From positions 186,001-250,000 of the forward strand of contig JAUCBJ010004893.1 in assembly GCA_032718475.1 (NCBI GenBank): 64,000 bases of DNA, given 5' to 3'. The position numbers and the translations under genes were made by a program. Source of the DNA: Nemertoderma westbladi (lineage: Eukaryota; Xenacoelomorpha; Nemertodermatida; Nemertodermatidae). The notes under the pieces were generated by a model that saw only the letters and a program-made list of their open reading frames with translations, did no database searches and was not told the DNA's origin. This document shows positions 12,035 through 24,110 of this stretch, piece by piece. Each line of letters begins with the position of its first letter. Position 1 is the first letter of the stretch.

Positions 12035-13424
12035 CAGTTCCCAAGAAGGGCAACCTAACACTCTATGGTTCTTTTCGGGGAATCTCATTGATCTCGATTG
12101 CTGCAAAGCTATACAATAGGATTCTATTAAATCGCATCAGGGATCCCATTGAGAGACTGCTCCGTGGAAATCAGAATGGGTTCCGTAAAGGTCGTGGGAC
12201 CATGGAGCCCATTTTGGCACTTAGAAGGATAATTGAAGAGTTATCAAAAAAGAAAGACAGGCATCTGGCTGTTATCTTTGTTGACTTCTTCAAGGCCTTT
12301 GATTCAGTCTCTCGCTCACGTATGTTCAGCATACTTTCATTATATGGGATTCCTGATGAAATTATTGCAGCAATCAGATCAGTATATGATGGTTCGACAA
12401 CATTTGTGTCTACTGTTGACGGTGACACAGAACCATTTGAAGTGTTATGGGGCGTCCTCCAATGAGACACACTTGCACCATTCTTGTTCATTATTGTGGT
12501 TGACTATGTTATACGCATGTCCTTAGATCATTATAATGATGATGGGGTGATGATAACTCCACCTACTGGCTCCAGAAGTCGAGGAAATCCTCCCAAGTAC
12601 CTAACTGATCTAGACTTTGCTGATGACTTAGGAGTACTCTCAGAATCATTAGACGGAGCCCAACGGCTCCTCAGCTCATTAGAACATGCTGCTTCTAGTG
12701 TTGGTCTTTTTATTAACTCCAGAAAGACCAAAATTCTGACAGTTAACTTTGAAAGTCCTCAGCAAGTCTCTGATCGGATGAGCATAAGCTCAAAGGATGG
12801 TATGCTTGAGCACGTGGACGACTTCTGTTACCTGGGATCATGGATCCGGAAGTCAGGTGAGGACCTTCGAATACGTAAGGGAAAGGCATGGGCAGCCTTG
12901 AATAGGCTTTCCAGGATTTGGAAGTCACCGAGAATTAATCGGAAACTTAAGGTCCGATTATTTAGAGCAGCAGTGGTTCCAGTACTCCTTTACGGGAGTC
13001 CATGCTGGGCTCTAACTGCTGAGGACACCAAATCTCTGGATGGCACATTCACAAGAATGCTACGCCGGGTTCATTGTATCAAGTACAATGCACACATCTC
13101 CAACCAGACACTATATAACATTGGAGGTGTCTCATTGGTTCCCCCAAGCTTGACACTAGAACAAAATCGCCTCCGCTTTGCAGGACATTGCTTTCGCCGT
13201 GAGGACCAGCCAGTGCATAATCTTGTACTTTGGCAGCCTCATGGAGTGTATAAGCATGGTGGACAGCCCATGACTTTCTTGAGACGCATCTTAAAGGACA
13301 CTGGCCTTAAAGATGCGGATGATCTAGCAAATGTCATGGGTGATAGGGAATTGTGGCGGTGCAATTTTGTTGACAAGCCGGCACAGCATTCTTAAAAATG
13401 CAGCTGAAATGCAGCATGCCGATC
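12035..13424 (+). mobile_element. Non-LTR retrotransposon fragment, copy 1 (reverse transcriptase and C-terminal region)
   Basis: Encodes the RT domain from its start (FRGISLISIAAKLYNR region) to the 3' end. Visible motifs are FVDFFKAFDS (catalytic Asp), LDFADDLG (the conserved FADD box, intact) and the C-terminal RLRFAGHCFRRED region. A TGA stop at 12463-12465 replaces the Gly codon in the otherwise conserved VLQGDTLAP motif. The 5' half with endonuclease is missing. Both sides abut 33-bp satellite. The conserved 3' end reads GCATGCCGAT before the junction. The family looks like the RTE/endonuclease-RT group common in invertebrates, but the exact clade is uncertain. Dead copy. Confidence 0.9.
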
Positions 13425-13429
13425 CTTGT

Positions 13430-16400
13430 TGTATACACCCCTGTAGCTGGCTCACATTGCAGTGTATACACCCCTGTAGCTGGCTCACATTGTAGTGTAT
13501 ACACCCATGTAGCTGGCTCACATTGCAGTGTATACACCCCTGTAGCTGGCTCACATTGCAGTGTATACACCAATGTAGCTGGCTCACATTACAGTGTATA
13601 GTATACACCCCTGTAGCTGGCTCACATTGCAGTGTATACACCCATGTAGCTGGCTCACATTGCAGTGTATACACCCATGTAGCTGGCTAACATTGTAGTG
13701 TATAGTATACACCCCTGTAGCTGGCTCACATTGCAGTGTATACACCCCTGTAGCTGGCTCATATTGCAGTGTATACACCAATGTAGCTGGCTCACATTGC
13801 AGTGTATAGTATACACCAATGTAGCTGGCTCACATTGCAGTGTATAGTATACACCCCTGTAGCTGGCTCGCATTGCAGTGTATACACCCATGTAGCTGGC
13901 TCACATTGCAGTGTATAGTATACACCCCTGTAGCTGGCTCACATTACAGTGTATACACCCATGTAGCTGGCTCACATTGCAGTGTATAGTATACACCCCT
14001 GTAGCTGGCTCACATTGCAGTGTATACACCCATGTAGCTGGCTCACATTGCAGTGTATACACCCATGTAGCTGGCTCACATTGCAGTGTATAGTATACAC
14101 CCCTGTAGCTGGCTCACATTGCAGTGTATACACCCCTGTAGCTGGCTCGCATTGCAGTGTATACACCAATGTAGCTGGCTCACATTGCAGTGTGTAGTAT
14201 ACACCCCTGTAGCTGGCTCACATTACAGTGTATACACCCATGTAGCTGGCTCACATTGCAGTGTATAGTATACACCCCTGTAGCTGGCTCACATTGCAGT
14301 GTATACACCCATGTAGCTGGCTCACATTGCAGTGTATACACCGATGTAGCTGGCTCACATTGTAGTGTATAGTATACACCCCCGTAGCTGGCTCACATTG
14401 CAGTGTATACACCCCTGTAGCTGGCTCACATTGCAGTGTGTACACCAATGTAGCTGGCTCACATTGCAGTGTATAGTATTCACCAATGTAGCTGGCTCAC
14501 ATTGCAGTGTATAGTATACACCCCTGTAGCTGGCTCGCATTGCAGTGTATACACCCCTGTAGCTGGCTCACATTGCAGTGTATACACCCATGTAGCTGGC
14601 TTACATTGCAGTGTATAGTATACACCCCTGTAGCTGGCTTACATTGCAGTGTATAGTATACACCCCTGTAGCTGGCTCACATTGCAGTGTATACACCCGT
14701 GTAGCTGGCTCACATTGCAGTGTATACACGCATGTAGCTGGCTCACATTGCAGTGTATACACCCGTGTAGCTGGCTCACATTGCAGTGTATACACGCATG
14801 TAGCTGGCTCACATTGCAATGTATACACCCCTGTAGCTGGCTCACATTGCAGTGTATACACCCATGTAGCTGGCTCACATTGCAGTGTATACACCCATGT
14901 AGCTGGCTCACATTGCAGTGTATACACCCCTGTAGCTGGCTCACATTGCAGTGTATACACCCATATAGCTGGCTCACATTGCAGTGTATACACCCATGCA
15001 GCTGGCTCACATTGCAGTGTATACACCCCTGTAGCTGGCTCACATTGCAGTGTATTCACCCATGTAGCTGGCTCACATTGAAGTGTATACACCCATGTAG
15101 CTGGCTCACATTGCAGTGTATACACCCATGTAGCTGGCTCACATTGCAGTGTATACACCAATGTAGCTGGCTCACATTGCAGTGTATAGTATACACCCCT
15201 GTAGCTGGCTCACATTGCAGTGTATACACCAATGTAGCTGGCTCACATTGCAGTGTATACACCCATTTAGCTGGCTCACATTGCAGTGTATACACCAATG
15301 TAGCTGGCTCACATTGCAGTGTATAGTATACACCCCTGTAGCTAGCTCACATTGCAGTGTATACACCAATGTAGCTGGCTCACATTGCAGTGTATAGTAT
15401 ACACCAATGTAGCTGGCTCACATTGCAGTATATACACCCATGTAGCTGGCTTACATTGCAGTGTATACACCAATGTAGCTGGCTCATATTGCAGTGTATA
15501 CACCCATGTAGCTGGCTCACATTGCAGTGTATACACCCCTGTAGCTGGCTCACATTGCAGTGTATACATCCATGTAGCTGGCTCACATTGCAGTGTATAC
15601 ACCCATGTAGCTGGCTCACATTGCAGTGTATACACCCATCTAGCTGGCTCACATTGCAGTGTATACACCCATGTAGCTGGCTCACATTGCAGTGTATACA
15701 CCCATGTAGCTGGCTCGCATTGCAGTGTATACACCAATGTAGCTGGCTCACATTGCAGTGTATAGTATACACCAATGTAGCTGGCTCACATTGCAGTGTA
15801 TACACCCATGTAGCTGGCTTACATTGCAGTGTATACACCAATGTAGCTGGCTCATATTGCAGTGTATACACCCATGTAGCTGGCTCACATTGCAGTGTAT
15901 ACACCCCTGTAGCTGGCTCACATTGCAGTGTATACACCCATGTAGCTGGCTCACATTGCAGTGTATACACCCATGTAGCTGGCTCACATTGCAGTGTATA
16001 CACCCATGTAGCTGGCTTACATTGTAGTGTATACACTAATGTAGCTGGCTCATATTGCAATGTATACACCCATGTAGCTGGCTCACATTGCAGTGTATGC
16101 ACCCATGTAGCTGGCTCACATTGCAGTGTATACACCCATGTAGCTGGCTCACATTGCAGTGTATACACCCATGTACCTGGCTCACATTGCAATGTATACA
16201 CCCATGTAGCTGGCTCACATTGCAGTGTATACACCCATGTAGCTGGCTCACTTTGCAATGTATACACCCATGTAGCTGGCTCACATTGCAGTGTATACAC
16301 CCTTGTAGCTGGCTCACATTGCAGTGTATACACCCCTGTAGCTGGCTCACATTGCAGTGTATACACCCATGTAGCTGGCTCACATAGTAGTGTATAGTAT

Positions 16401-17720
16401 ACACCCATGTAGCTGGCTTACATTGCAGTGTATACACCCATGTAGCTGGCTCACATTGCAGTGTATAGTATACACCCCTGTAGCTGGCTCACATTGCAGT
16501 GTATACACCCATGTAGCTGGCTCACATAGTAGTGTATAGTATACACCCATGTAGCTGGCTTACATTGCAGTGTATACACCCCTGTAGCTGGCTTACATTG
16601 CAGTGTATACACCCCTGTAGCTGGCTCACATTGCAGTGTATACACCCATGTAGCTGGCTCACATAGTAGTGTATAGTATACACCCATGTAGCTGGCTTAC
16701 ATTGCAGTGTATACACCCATGTAGCTGGCTCACATTGCAGTGTATACACCCATGTAGCTGGCTCACATTGCAGTGTATACACCCCTGTAGCTGGCTCACA
16801 TTGCAGTGTATACACCCCTGTAGCTGGCTTACATTGCAGTGTATACACCCCTGTAGCTGGCTCACATTGCAGTGTATACACCCATGTAGCTGGCTTACAT
16901 TGCAGTGTATACACCCCTGTAGCTGGCTTACATTGCAGTGTATACACCCCTGTAGCTGGCTCACATTGCAGTGTATACACCCATGTAGCTGGCTCACATA
17001 GTAGTGTATAGTATACACCCCTGTAGCTGGCTCACATTGCAGTGTATACAGCAATGTAGCTGGCTCACATTGCAGTGTATACACCAATGTAGCTGGCTCA
17101 CATTGCAGTGTATACACCCCTGTAGCTGGCTCACATTGCAGTGTATACACCCCTGTAGCTGGCTCACATTGCAGTGTATACAGCAATGTAGCTGGCTCAC
17201 ATTGCAGTGTATACACCAATGTAGCTGGCTCACATTGCAGTGTATACACCAATGTAGCTGGCTCACATTGCAGTGTATACAGCAATGTAGCTGGCTCACA
17301 TTGCAGTGTATACACCCCTGTAGCTGGCTCACATTGCAGTGTATACAGCAATGTAGCTGGCTCACATTGCAGTGTATACACCCATGTAGCTGGCTCACAT
17401 AGTAGTGTATAGTATACACCCCTGTAGCTGGCTCACATTGCAGTGTATACAGCAATGTAGCTGGCTCACATTGCAGTGTATACACCAATGTAGCTGGCTC
17501 ACATTGCAGTGTATACACCCCTGTAGCTGGCTCACATTGCAGTGTATACACCCCTGTAGCTGGCTCACATTGCAGTGTATACAGCAATGTAGCTGGCTCA
17601 CATTGCAGTGTATACACCAATGTAGCTGGCTCACATTGCAGTGTATACACCAATGTAGCTGGCTCACATTGCAGTGTATACAGCAATGTAGCTGGCTCAC
17701 ATTGCAGTGTATACACCCCT
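13430..17720. repeat. 33-bp satellite, second block, about 128 copies with higher-order structure
   Basis: Same unit and orientation as 10795-12031. Frequent 38-bp units carry TATAGTATACACC. The rare variant ACATAGTAGTGTATAG occurs at about 16386, 16528, 16665, 17000 and 17401. From 17000 and from 17401 the same order of variant units follows, a 401-bp higher-order repeat (12 x 33 + 5). A similar repeat of about 370 bp starts near 15399 and 15768. The array ends at 17720. Confidence 0.97.
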
Positions 17721-18578
17721 GCAGAACACTTTTTGTTTTATATTATTATTCATTATATTACTCATTCTTATTCATTTAGTAATTTAATAATAGTCGTTTA
17801 TAATACTGTAGTGTGTAATTAAATAGCAAAATCTGAAAAATAGGTTTAATGTTGGAATTTATAGCGGCATATTAACCATTATTCTTTCTTTCGTGCGATA
17901 TGAGATTGATTTGACAACATTCATTTGAAATTATATATATATTTTTTTTTGTTTTGTTTATTATTCTAAATCTACTTACTTTAATTATTTTTTGTGCTAG
18001 AGTGTGTGTAGTTAGGTTTGTACTGTGCAGCAATTGTAAGGAAGGTTATTGTTTCATGTACGATAATAATAATAATAATAATAATAATTACTAAGCAATA
18101 TTCCGACAGCAATAGGGTTGGTGCGCGAAAAAATTGTTGGGCTAGAAACAATCGAATAAGGGGTAACAAGGTACCCTGAATCGAGTGGCGGGGTGTTTTT
18201 TTTGTAAAACCACGTGGAAACGGACCACGTGGATTAAGTAAGCGGGGGGGGGGGGGGGGGGGGGGGGGAGCTAATTTTGAAAATCGGCTGTGATTTGAGT
18301 CTACGTGTGATTGAAATAATCGATCTATGTGATTGAGATAATCGACTACTCCGATAATTTCTTATCTTGTTTTCTATGGAGGGTGATTTTAGATCCATTT
18401 AAATACACATTTAATCTCAATCATTTCACACGTGGCTTATATCAAATGAAAGCGGAGAGTCTTGCGCGTCTATTACCACTACAATTAATTAAATTCATGG
18501 CGATAAGCATTGATTAAATGAATAAATAAACTCGTAGATTGCCTGACTGGTATGCAAGAACTCAACCACTTACGGCTT
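17721..18578. other. AT-rich spacer with simple repeats
   Basis: Contains an (AAT)n tract at about 18063-18090 and a pure G run at 18244-18268. CACGTGG occurs twice just before the G run. No gene recognised. Confidence 0.5.
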
Positions 18579-19153
18579 GAGCATGTGGATGACTTCTGTT
18601 ACCTGGGATCATGGATCCGGAAGTCAGGTGAGGACCTTCGAATACGTAAGGGAAAGGCATGGGCAGCCTTGAATAGGCTTTCCAGGATTTGGAAGTCACC
18701 AAGAATTAATCGGAAACTTAAGGTCCGATTATTTAGAGCAGCTGTAGTTCCAGTACTCCTCTACGGGAGTCCATGCTGGGCTCTAACTGCTGAGGACACC
18801 AAATCTCTGGATGGCACATTCACAAGGATGCTACGCCGGGTTCATTGTGTCAAGTACAATGCACACATCTCCAACCAGACACTATATAACATTGGAGGTG
18901 TCTCATTGGTTCCCCCAAGCTTGACACTAGAACAAAATCGCCTCCGCTTTGCAGGACATTGCTTTCGACGTGAGGACCAGCCAGTGCATAATCTTGTACT
19001 TTGGCAGCCTCATGGAGTGAATAAGCATGGTGGACAGCCCATGACTTTCTTGAGACGCATCTTAAAGGACACTGGCCTTGAAGATCTTGATGTAGCAAAT
19101 GTCATGGGTGATAGGGAGTTGTGGCGGTGCAATTTTGTCGATAAGTAGTAAGT
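18579..19153 (+). mobile_element. Non-LTR retrotransposon fragment, copy 2 (C-terminal third)
   Basis: Starts abruptly at the VDDFCYLGSW segment and runs through RLRFAGHCFRRED to the FVDK end, more than 95 percent identical by eye to the corresponding part of copy 1. The reading frame is open for 190 codons but lacks the RT active site. It ends at TCGATAAGTAGTAAGTAAG, a TAG-rich end like that of the other copies. 5'-truncated, non-functional. Confidence 0.9.
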
Positions 19154-19645
19154 AAGCAAAGCAAACAGTCGGCCGAAGCCGGAGGCGACCCGAAGGTTCC
19201 TCTTTCGATAGCTGCTACCCAAAGGTAGGGCGTAGGGGTGGGCGCTACTCCTATCCCAAGATTGGTACATTGGTAGAAAATGAAAATGCATAAGATGACG
19301 TCATAACAACGCCATAGTTGTGTCTGTATAATTGAAACTAAACGCTCATTATTTATTCTGGTCTATTAGTTCGTTAAATTTCTTGTAAATAATGAATATT
19401 TAATTTATATAGAAACCCGGGAGGTAAAAAAGTTTGTTATTTAATCAAAAATCTCAATATATATACATATATATATATATTATTATTATTTTAATTAGGA
19501 TAGAAATGCATATATTTGCATGCAAAATGGAGACTGTTTAAAATATGAAGTAAAATCAGAGTTTCCCGTTAAAATCAGTTAAAATATATCCCTACTGAGT
19601 ATATCAGTTTATATCACTAAGAAGATGCTGCTAAAAGTGATTTAA
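19154..19645. other. Spacer with TA simple repeat
   Basis: Contains a (TA)n/(TAT)n tract at about 19456-19490. No gene recognised. Confidence 0.4.
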
Positions 19646-19649
19646 TTAC

Positions 19650-20360
19650 ATCATTTTCTCTACTATAAATACTGTAAGCTCGTCGAAGGTGTCCAAACAG
19701 TTTGTCTTCATAGACCTCATTAAACAATCAGAGCGACCTTTCCTATCGGGACATTCTAACAGAAAATGAATTTCTTGTTTCTGATTCCCCACATGTACAG
19801 CGGCTGTCAAAGATATCTCCATAGATTAATCTCATGTCCAAGATTTCCCTATTCTAGTATAATTCCTAAGATAAAAGTTTCTTGCGGTCTAGCACAGGCA
19901 AAGTTCATTGGTAGGAGTTGAGGGGATTGTCTCGTTTTCGCTAAGGTATCATTAAGATTAATGCACTGCTTCCATAAATGTTGGGTGTTTGTGTCTGATT
20001 ATAATGTAGAGTCTCTGGGGTCAAGTTTGTGAGGTCAATTAGGCGCCCCGACCGTTCATTATTCGTCCAAGCAAAATATGCTTTAATAGCACTGATGTGG
20101 GAAAAAAACGATGCTTGTAGTTCATATCACCGTCGGACCATATGGAGTTTATATCTCCGGTTTTCGATAGAAGTTTCAATAAAAATTTTGTTCTAATAAT
20201 TTGACAAAAAATCTCTGGTGGCGGTAGACCACATACTATTTGTAGTTTCTCTCTTTGAGGGTTAAATAAGTTTCCAACTGACTGCTTCAACATAGTCGCC
20301 CATAAGTCGTTCAGTATCTTCATGCAATCGTGAACGAATGCAATAAAACGGAGCAAAATT
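19650..20360 (-). pseudogene. Decayed non-LTR retrotransposon 3' fragment (second family)
   Basis: On the minus strand, 20356-20039 encodes an open segment (KILNDLWATMLKQSVG, then IRTKFLLKLLSKTGD). After frame breaks, a C-terminal zinc-knuckle-like pattern appears near 19810-19740: RCTCG, then a frameshift, then EIHFLLECPDRKGRSD. C-x-C with a later H-x4-C is typical of LINE C-termini. Several stops and frameshifts show it is dead. It is not the same family as the copies at 12035, 18579 and 36384. Confidence 0.6.
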
Positions 20361-20525
20361 AAAATCCGCTGTCAACCAGTAGTCCTGTCGTCTCAGTTAT
20401 TAATTATTAAATTAATTACTTATTATTTAATATAACTACAATTATGTAAAGATCGGAAGGCAGTTATTTTGATAGTAAACATATATCAGCTCGAGTTATC
20501 AGAGTAACGGAAGGCTGCATTGAGA

Positions 20526-20602
20526 GTGCGGGGTAATTCAGTTGGTTGAGCGCGGGCCTGGAATCTATTGGTTGTAGGTTCAAGCCCCGCCAGGGACCAC
20601 TC
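20526..20602 (+). repeat. tRNA-like sequence (probable SINE head or tRNA pseudogene)
   Basis: Has an A-box-like TAATTCAGTTGG (20534-20545) and a perfect B-box GGTTCAAGCCC (20577-20587) at tRNA spacing. The D arm and a 7-nt T loop TTCAAGC can be drawn, but the acceptor stem and anticodon stem do not pair well and no canonical T33-anticodon is visible. More likely a polymerase III SINE head or degenerate tRNA copy than a working tRNA. Confidence 0.6.
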
Positions 20603-20732
20603 TTCAAATTCCGTATAACTTTTGAGATTAAATATATTATTAATCTTCTCTCTCATTCTATTATTGACCTCGCAAATCCCTATTGATATTTTTCCGAGCT
20701 ATTATGACTAATCTGTGTTATCTAATCTTATG

Positions 20733-21039
20733 TTGTTTTGTCTGCTTCTCAGAAATATAACCTATTAATGATTAGTAAAGGAATTCCGATATAGATATAG
20801 TGCTACCCTGTAGGGAAATCATCAAATATCATCCATCATTCATTGCTCAATTAGGCCTATAGCAGCTATACGCGATCACGTATAATAGCAACTAACAGGT
20901 CGATAAGAATTATAATTAAACTCGCTAATCTGGTACGAGTGGGTGTAAACAACTTCTTGGAAGATATCAGATGAAATTCCGCCAACTCCGTGACTTATAG
21001 ATCAACAACACCCACGACGTTAACGAATCAATGTCTCAC
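20733..21039 (+). repeat. 307-bp dispersed repeat, copy 1
   Basis: Nearly identical, in inverted orientation, to 29545-29851. Shared stretches include TCTGCTTCTCAGAAATATAA, GCTACCCTGTAGGGAAATC and AACTCCGTGACTTATAG. No coding potential. It lies about 130 bp downstream of the tRNA-like sequence, so together they might be a long SINE, but copy 2 lacks the tRNA-like part. Confidence 0.85.
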
Positions 21040-21086
21040 GAACAACTAAAATTCGGTCACATATAATTAGCGACAAACAGAGAGTG

Positions 21087-22652
21087 CTTCTTTCCGATAC
21101 TTTCCGCTTCTTTCCGATACTTTCCGCTTCTTTCCGATACTTTCTGCTTCTTTCCGATACTTTCCGCTTCTTTCCGATACTTTCCGCTTCTTTCCGATAC
21201 TTTCCGCTTCTTTCCGATACTTTCCGCTTCTTTCCGATACTTTCCGCTTCTTTCCGATACTTTCTGCTTCTTTCCGATACTTTCCGCTTCTTTCCGATAC
21301 TTTCTGCTTCTTTCCGATACTTTCTGCTTCTTTCCGATACTTTCTGCTTCTTTCCGATACTTTCTGCTTCTTTCCGATACTTTCCGATACTTTCCGCTTC
21401 TTTCCGATACTTTCTGCTTCTTTCCGATACTTTCTGCTTCTTTCCGATTCTTTCTGCTTCTTCCCGATACTTTCCGCTTCTTTCCGATTCTTTCTTCTTC
21501 TTTCCGATACTTTCTGCTTCTTTCCGATTCTTTCTGCTTCTTTCCGATACTTTCCGCTTCTTTCCGATACTTTCCGCTTCTTTCCGATACTTTCCACTTC
21601 TTTCCGATACTTTCCGCTTCTTTCCGCTACTTTCTGCTTCTTTCTGCTTCTTTCCGATACTTTCCGCTTCTTTCCGATACTTTCCGCTTCTTTCCGATAC
21701 TTTCCACTTCTTTCCGATACTTTCCGCTTCTTTCCGATACTTTCCGCTTCTTTCCGATACTTTCCGCTTCTTTCCGATACTTTCTGCTTCTTTCCGATAC
21801 TTTACGCTACTTTCCGATACTTTCCGCTTCTTTCCGATTCTTTCTGCTTCTTTCTGATACTTTCTGCTTCTTTCCGATTCTTTCTGCTTCTTTCCGATAC
21901 TTTCCGCTTCTTTCCGATACTTTCCGCTTCTTTCCGATACTTTCCACTTCTTTCCGATACTTTCTGCTTCTTTCCGATACTTTCCGCTTCTTTCCGATAC
22001 TTTCCACTTCTTTCCGATACTTTCCGCTTCTTTCCGATACTTTCCGCTTCTTTCCGATACTTTCCGCTTCTTTCCGATACTTTCTGCTTCTTTCCGATAC
22101 TTTCCGCTTCTTTCCGATACTTTCTGCTTCTTTCCGATACTTTCCGCTTCTTTCCGATACTTTCCGCTTCTTTCCGATACTTTCCGCTTCTTTCCGATAC
22201 TTTCCGCTTCTTTCCGATACTTTCTGCTTCTTTCCGATACTTTCCGCTTCTTTCCGATACTTTCCGCTTCTTTCCGATACTTTCCGCTTCTTTCCGATAC
22301 TTTCTGCTTCTTTCCGATACTTTCCGCTTCTTTCCGATACTTTCCGCTTCTTTCCGATACTTTCCGCTTCTTTCCGATACTTTCTGCTTCTTTCCGATAC
22401 TTTCTGCTTCTTTCCGATACTTTCCAATACTTTCCGCTTCTTTCCGATACTTTCTGCTTCTTTCCGATACTTTCCGCTTCTTTCCGATACTTTCCGCTTC
22501 TTTCCGATACTTTCTGCTTCTTTCCGATACTTTCTGCTTCTTTCCGATACTTTCCGCTTCTTTCCGATACTTTCCGCTTCTTTCCGATACTTTCTGCTTC
22601 TTTCCGATACTTTCTGCTTCTTTCCGATACTTTCTGCTTCTTTCTGATACTT
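21087..22652. repeat. 20-bp pyrimidine-rich minisatellite, about 78 copies
   Basis: The unit is TTTCCGATACTTTCCGCTTC, itself two related 10-mers. The main variant is TTTCTGCTTC; a few units are half-sized. Because 20 is not divisible by three, each frame cycles through the same 20-residue peptide, producing long Lys/Arg/Ser-rich frames on the minus strand and Phe/Ser-rich ones on the plus strand. These are by-products. The array ends about 600 bp upstream of the COX11 start. Confidence 0.97.
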
Positions 22653-23268
22653 TTTTCTCATCGAAGAAAATTGCTCAGAATCATTTTTCCTGCCCTAAGA
22701 TTATCGATGTTTACCGAATCAGTTTTATTTTTGGCAGTAATCAGCTGTTATTTGCGTCAATTTTCCTTTTAAGTTTTATTTAAGTGTTCGAGGATATTTT
22801 ACACCCTTTAGAATACAGATGAACGAACATAAAGTACTTTAAATAAACGAGGTCTAACTTTTCGCCACAAATATAACTGCACCGCAACTCAAAAATTTAG
22901 AGAAAATTAATTCCCGTTTTTGACCAGTAAAACGCTCGAGGTCCGCGCGATAATGATTTCACAACTTTGGAGACATAATAACATATAGGGGGAACTCTTA
23001 GACCCGGCTGTGGAACTATGGCAGTAATCTTCCTTCAAGGCTATCATCAGATTGCTTAGGCAGTTGTTGTGACAAAGCGGGAAATTTGAATTCACCAAAT
23101 CAAAGAGCAAACCTGTTTTTAAAATAGTTTTTAGTACAAACCAAGGTGTACGTACACCTTGGTACAAACAGACAAAGACACAGCTTAGGCTAGTATAAAC
23201 ATAGCAGCAGCATAGCATAAACATACCAAGCACGTTTTTGTTTAGGCCGATCGTGCGTTTCAGCTGGA
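22653..23268. other. COX11 upstream region
   Basis: Spacer between the 20-bp array and the COX11 start codon, presumably holding the promoter and 5' UTR; no TATA box is evident. Part of it (about 22716-22770) matches the inside of the hAT-like element near 9805-9856. A perfect 24-bp palindrome lies at 23140-23163. An antisense open frame (23350-22907) has no recognisable content. Confidence 0.4.
23140..23163. other. Perfect 24-bp palindrome upstream of COX11
   Basis: The half-site ACCAAGGTGTAC is followed directly by its reverse complement with no spacer. It lies about 105 bp before the COX11 ATG, where a transcription-factor dimer site or a cruciform is possible. Function unknown. Confidence 0.6.
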
Positions 23269-23970
23269 ATGTTTTCCGTTGGAAGGTTCTTTGTACAAAA
23301 CGCCGTCTCGTTAAACTACAGAACAACTGCCGGTACGTTCGGCCTGACATGTGAATACCGGACAGCGAGGTACACCGTCACCGTACCGATACTGAGTACC
23401 AACTCCTTTAGATTAATAAACTCATACGACCATCAACGCATTAACTGGCGCAGTACCGGTTATTATTACTATCGTTCCTACGCTAAAAATTCCAGGGTTC
23501 GTCCTAACCGGTCGAATAACACAAAACAAGCAGAATGGCGACTGAAGCCCGGCACAATATCGGAATGGGCAGGACGACATACCCCTCATTACAACTCCGC
23601 TCTCTTCTACTCCATCGGCGCGTTTATCCTAATGTTCGGCGCTTCCTTCGCTTGCGTTCCTCTTTATAAAATGTTCTGCCAGAGTTTCGGGTACGGCGGG
23701 ACGGTTCAGGACAACATCGACGCGTCCGGTAAGAAAGTCGCGGGGATGGTCCCCATCGAAGGACGTGACATTCTCGTCACCTTCACCTCGTCTCTCGACG
23801 ATAAAATGCGCTGGGCGTTTAAACCGCAGCAGGATGAGATACTGACGCGGCCTGGGGAGACCGTTCTCGCCTTCTATACCGCCACCAACTCATACGATCG
23901 GCCCATTATAGGGATCGCCACGTACAACGTAACGCCGTGGTTGGCCGGAAAGTATTTCAATAAAATACAG
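23269..23970 (+). CDS. COX11: Cytochrome c oxidase assembly protein COX11, exon 1
   Basis: COX11 is an inner-membrane copper chaperone that delivers copper to the CuB site of cytochrome oxidase subunit 1. Exon 1 gives residues 1-234. The first ~100 residues are basic, poorly conserved and fit a mitochondrial presequence. A membrane segment lies at about 112-129. Conserved Cys129 and Cys137 (FACVPLYKMFCQ) follow it, then the beta-rich CtaG/COX11 domain to KYFNKIQ. The exon ends at ATACAG followed by GTAATT, phase 0. Exon 2 supplies the CFCF copper motif. The total of 312 residues is normal for animals. The ATG is the first in the frame and begins a plausible presequence. Coding GC content is well above the flanks. 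Confidence 0.96.
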
Positions 23971-24110
23971 GTAATTTATATGGATGGGTATTATTTTAAG
24001 ATTATTGGAATATAATATTTTAATTATTATATTAAATTTTTGAAAGATCTTACCACTATCAATTATTCCTTGGAACTAAATTTGACAAGGCCGACATTAG
24101 GGCCTCCGAC
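23971..24110 (+). other. COX11 intron, 5' part outside the repeat
   Basis: The intron runs from 23971 (GTAATT) to 28505 (TTTCTTTCAG). Only about 140 nt here and 40 nt at the 3' end are not minisatellite. Confidence 0.85.

Noticed and set aside
10664-17716. Dozens of 60-340-codon frames across the 33-bp satellite
   Set aside because: The unit is 33 bp with no stop in several frames; they are artefacts of periodicity and overlap each other on both strands.
20526-20602. Functional tRNA gene
   Set aside because: Acceptor and anticodon stems do not pair properly and no standard anticodon loop is visible; only the internal promoter boxes are preserved.
21067-22661. Lys/Arg-rich repeated frames resembling a basic nuclear protein
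   Set aside because: A 20-bp unit gives the same cyclic peptide in every frame. Units with odd lengths shift the frame without selection against it.
22907-23350. 147-codon antisense frame over the COX11 promoter and start
   Set aside because: No domain, overlaps the COX11 start region on the other strand, and includes the palindrome and unique promoter sequence.
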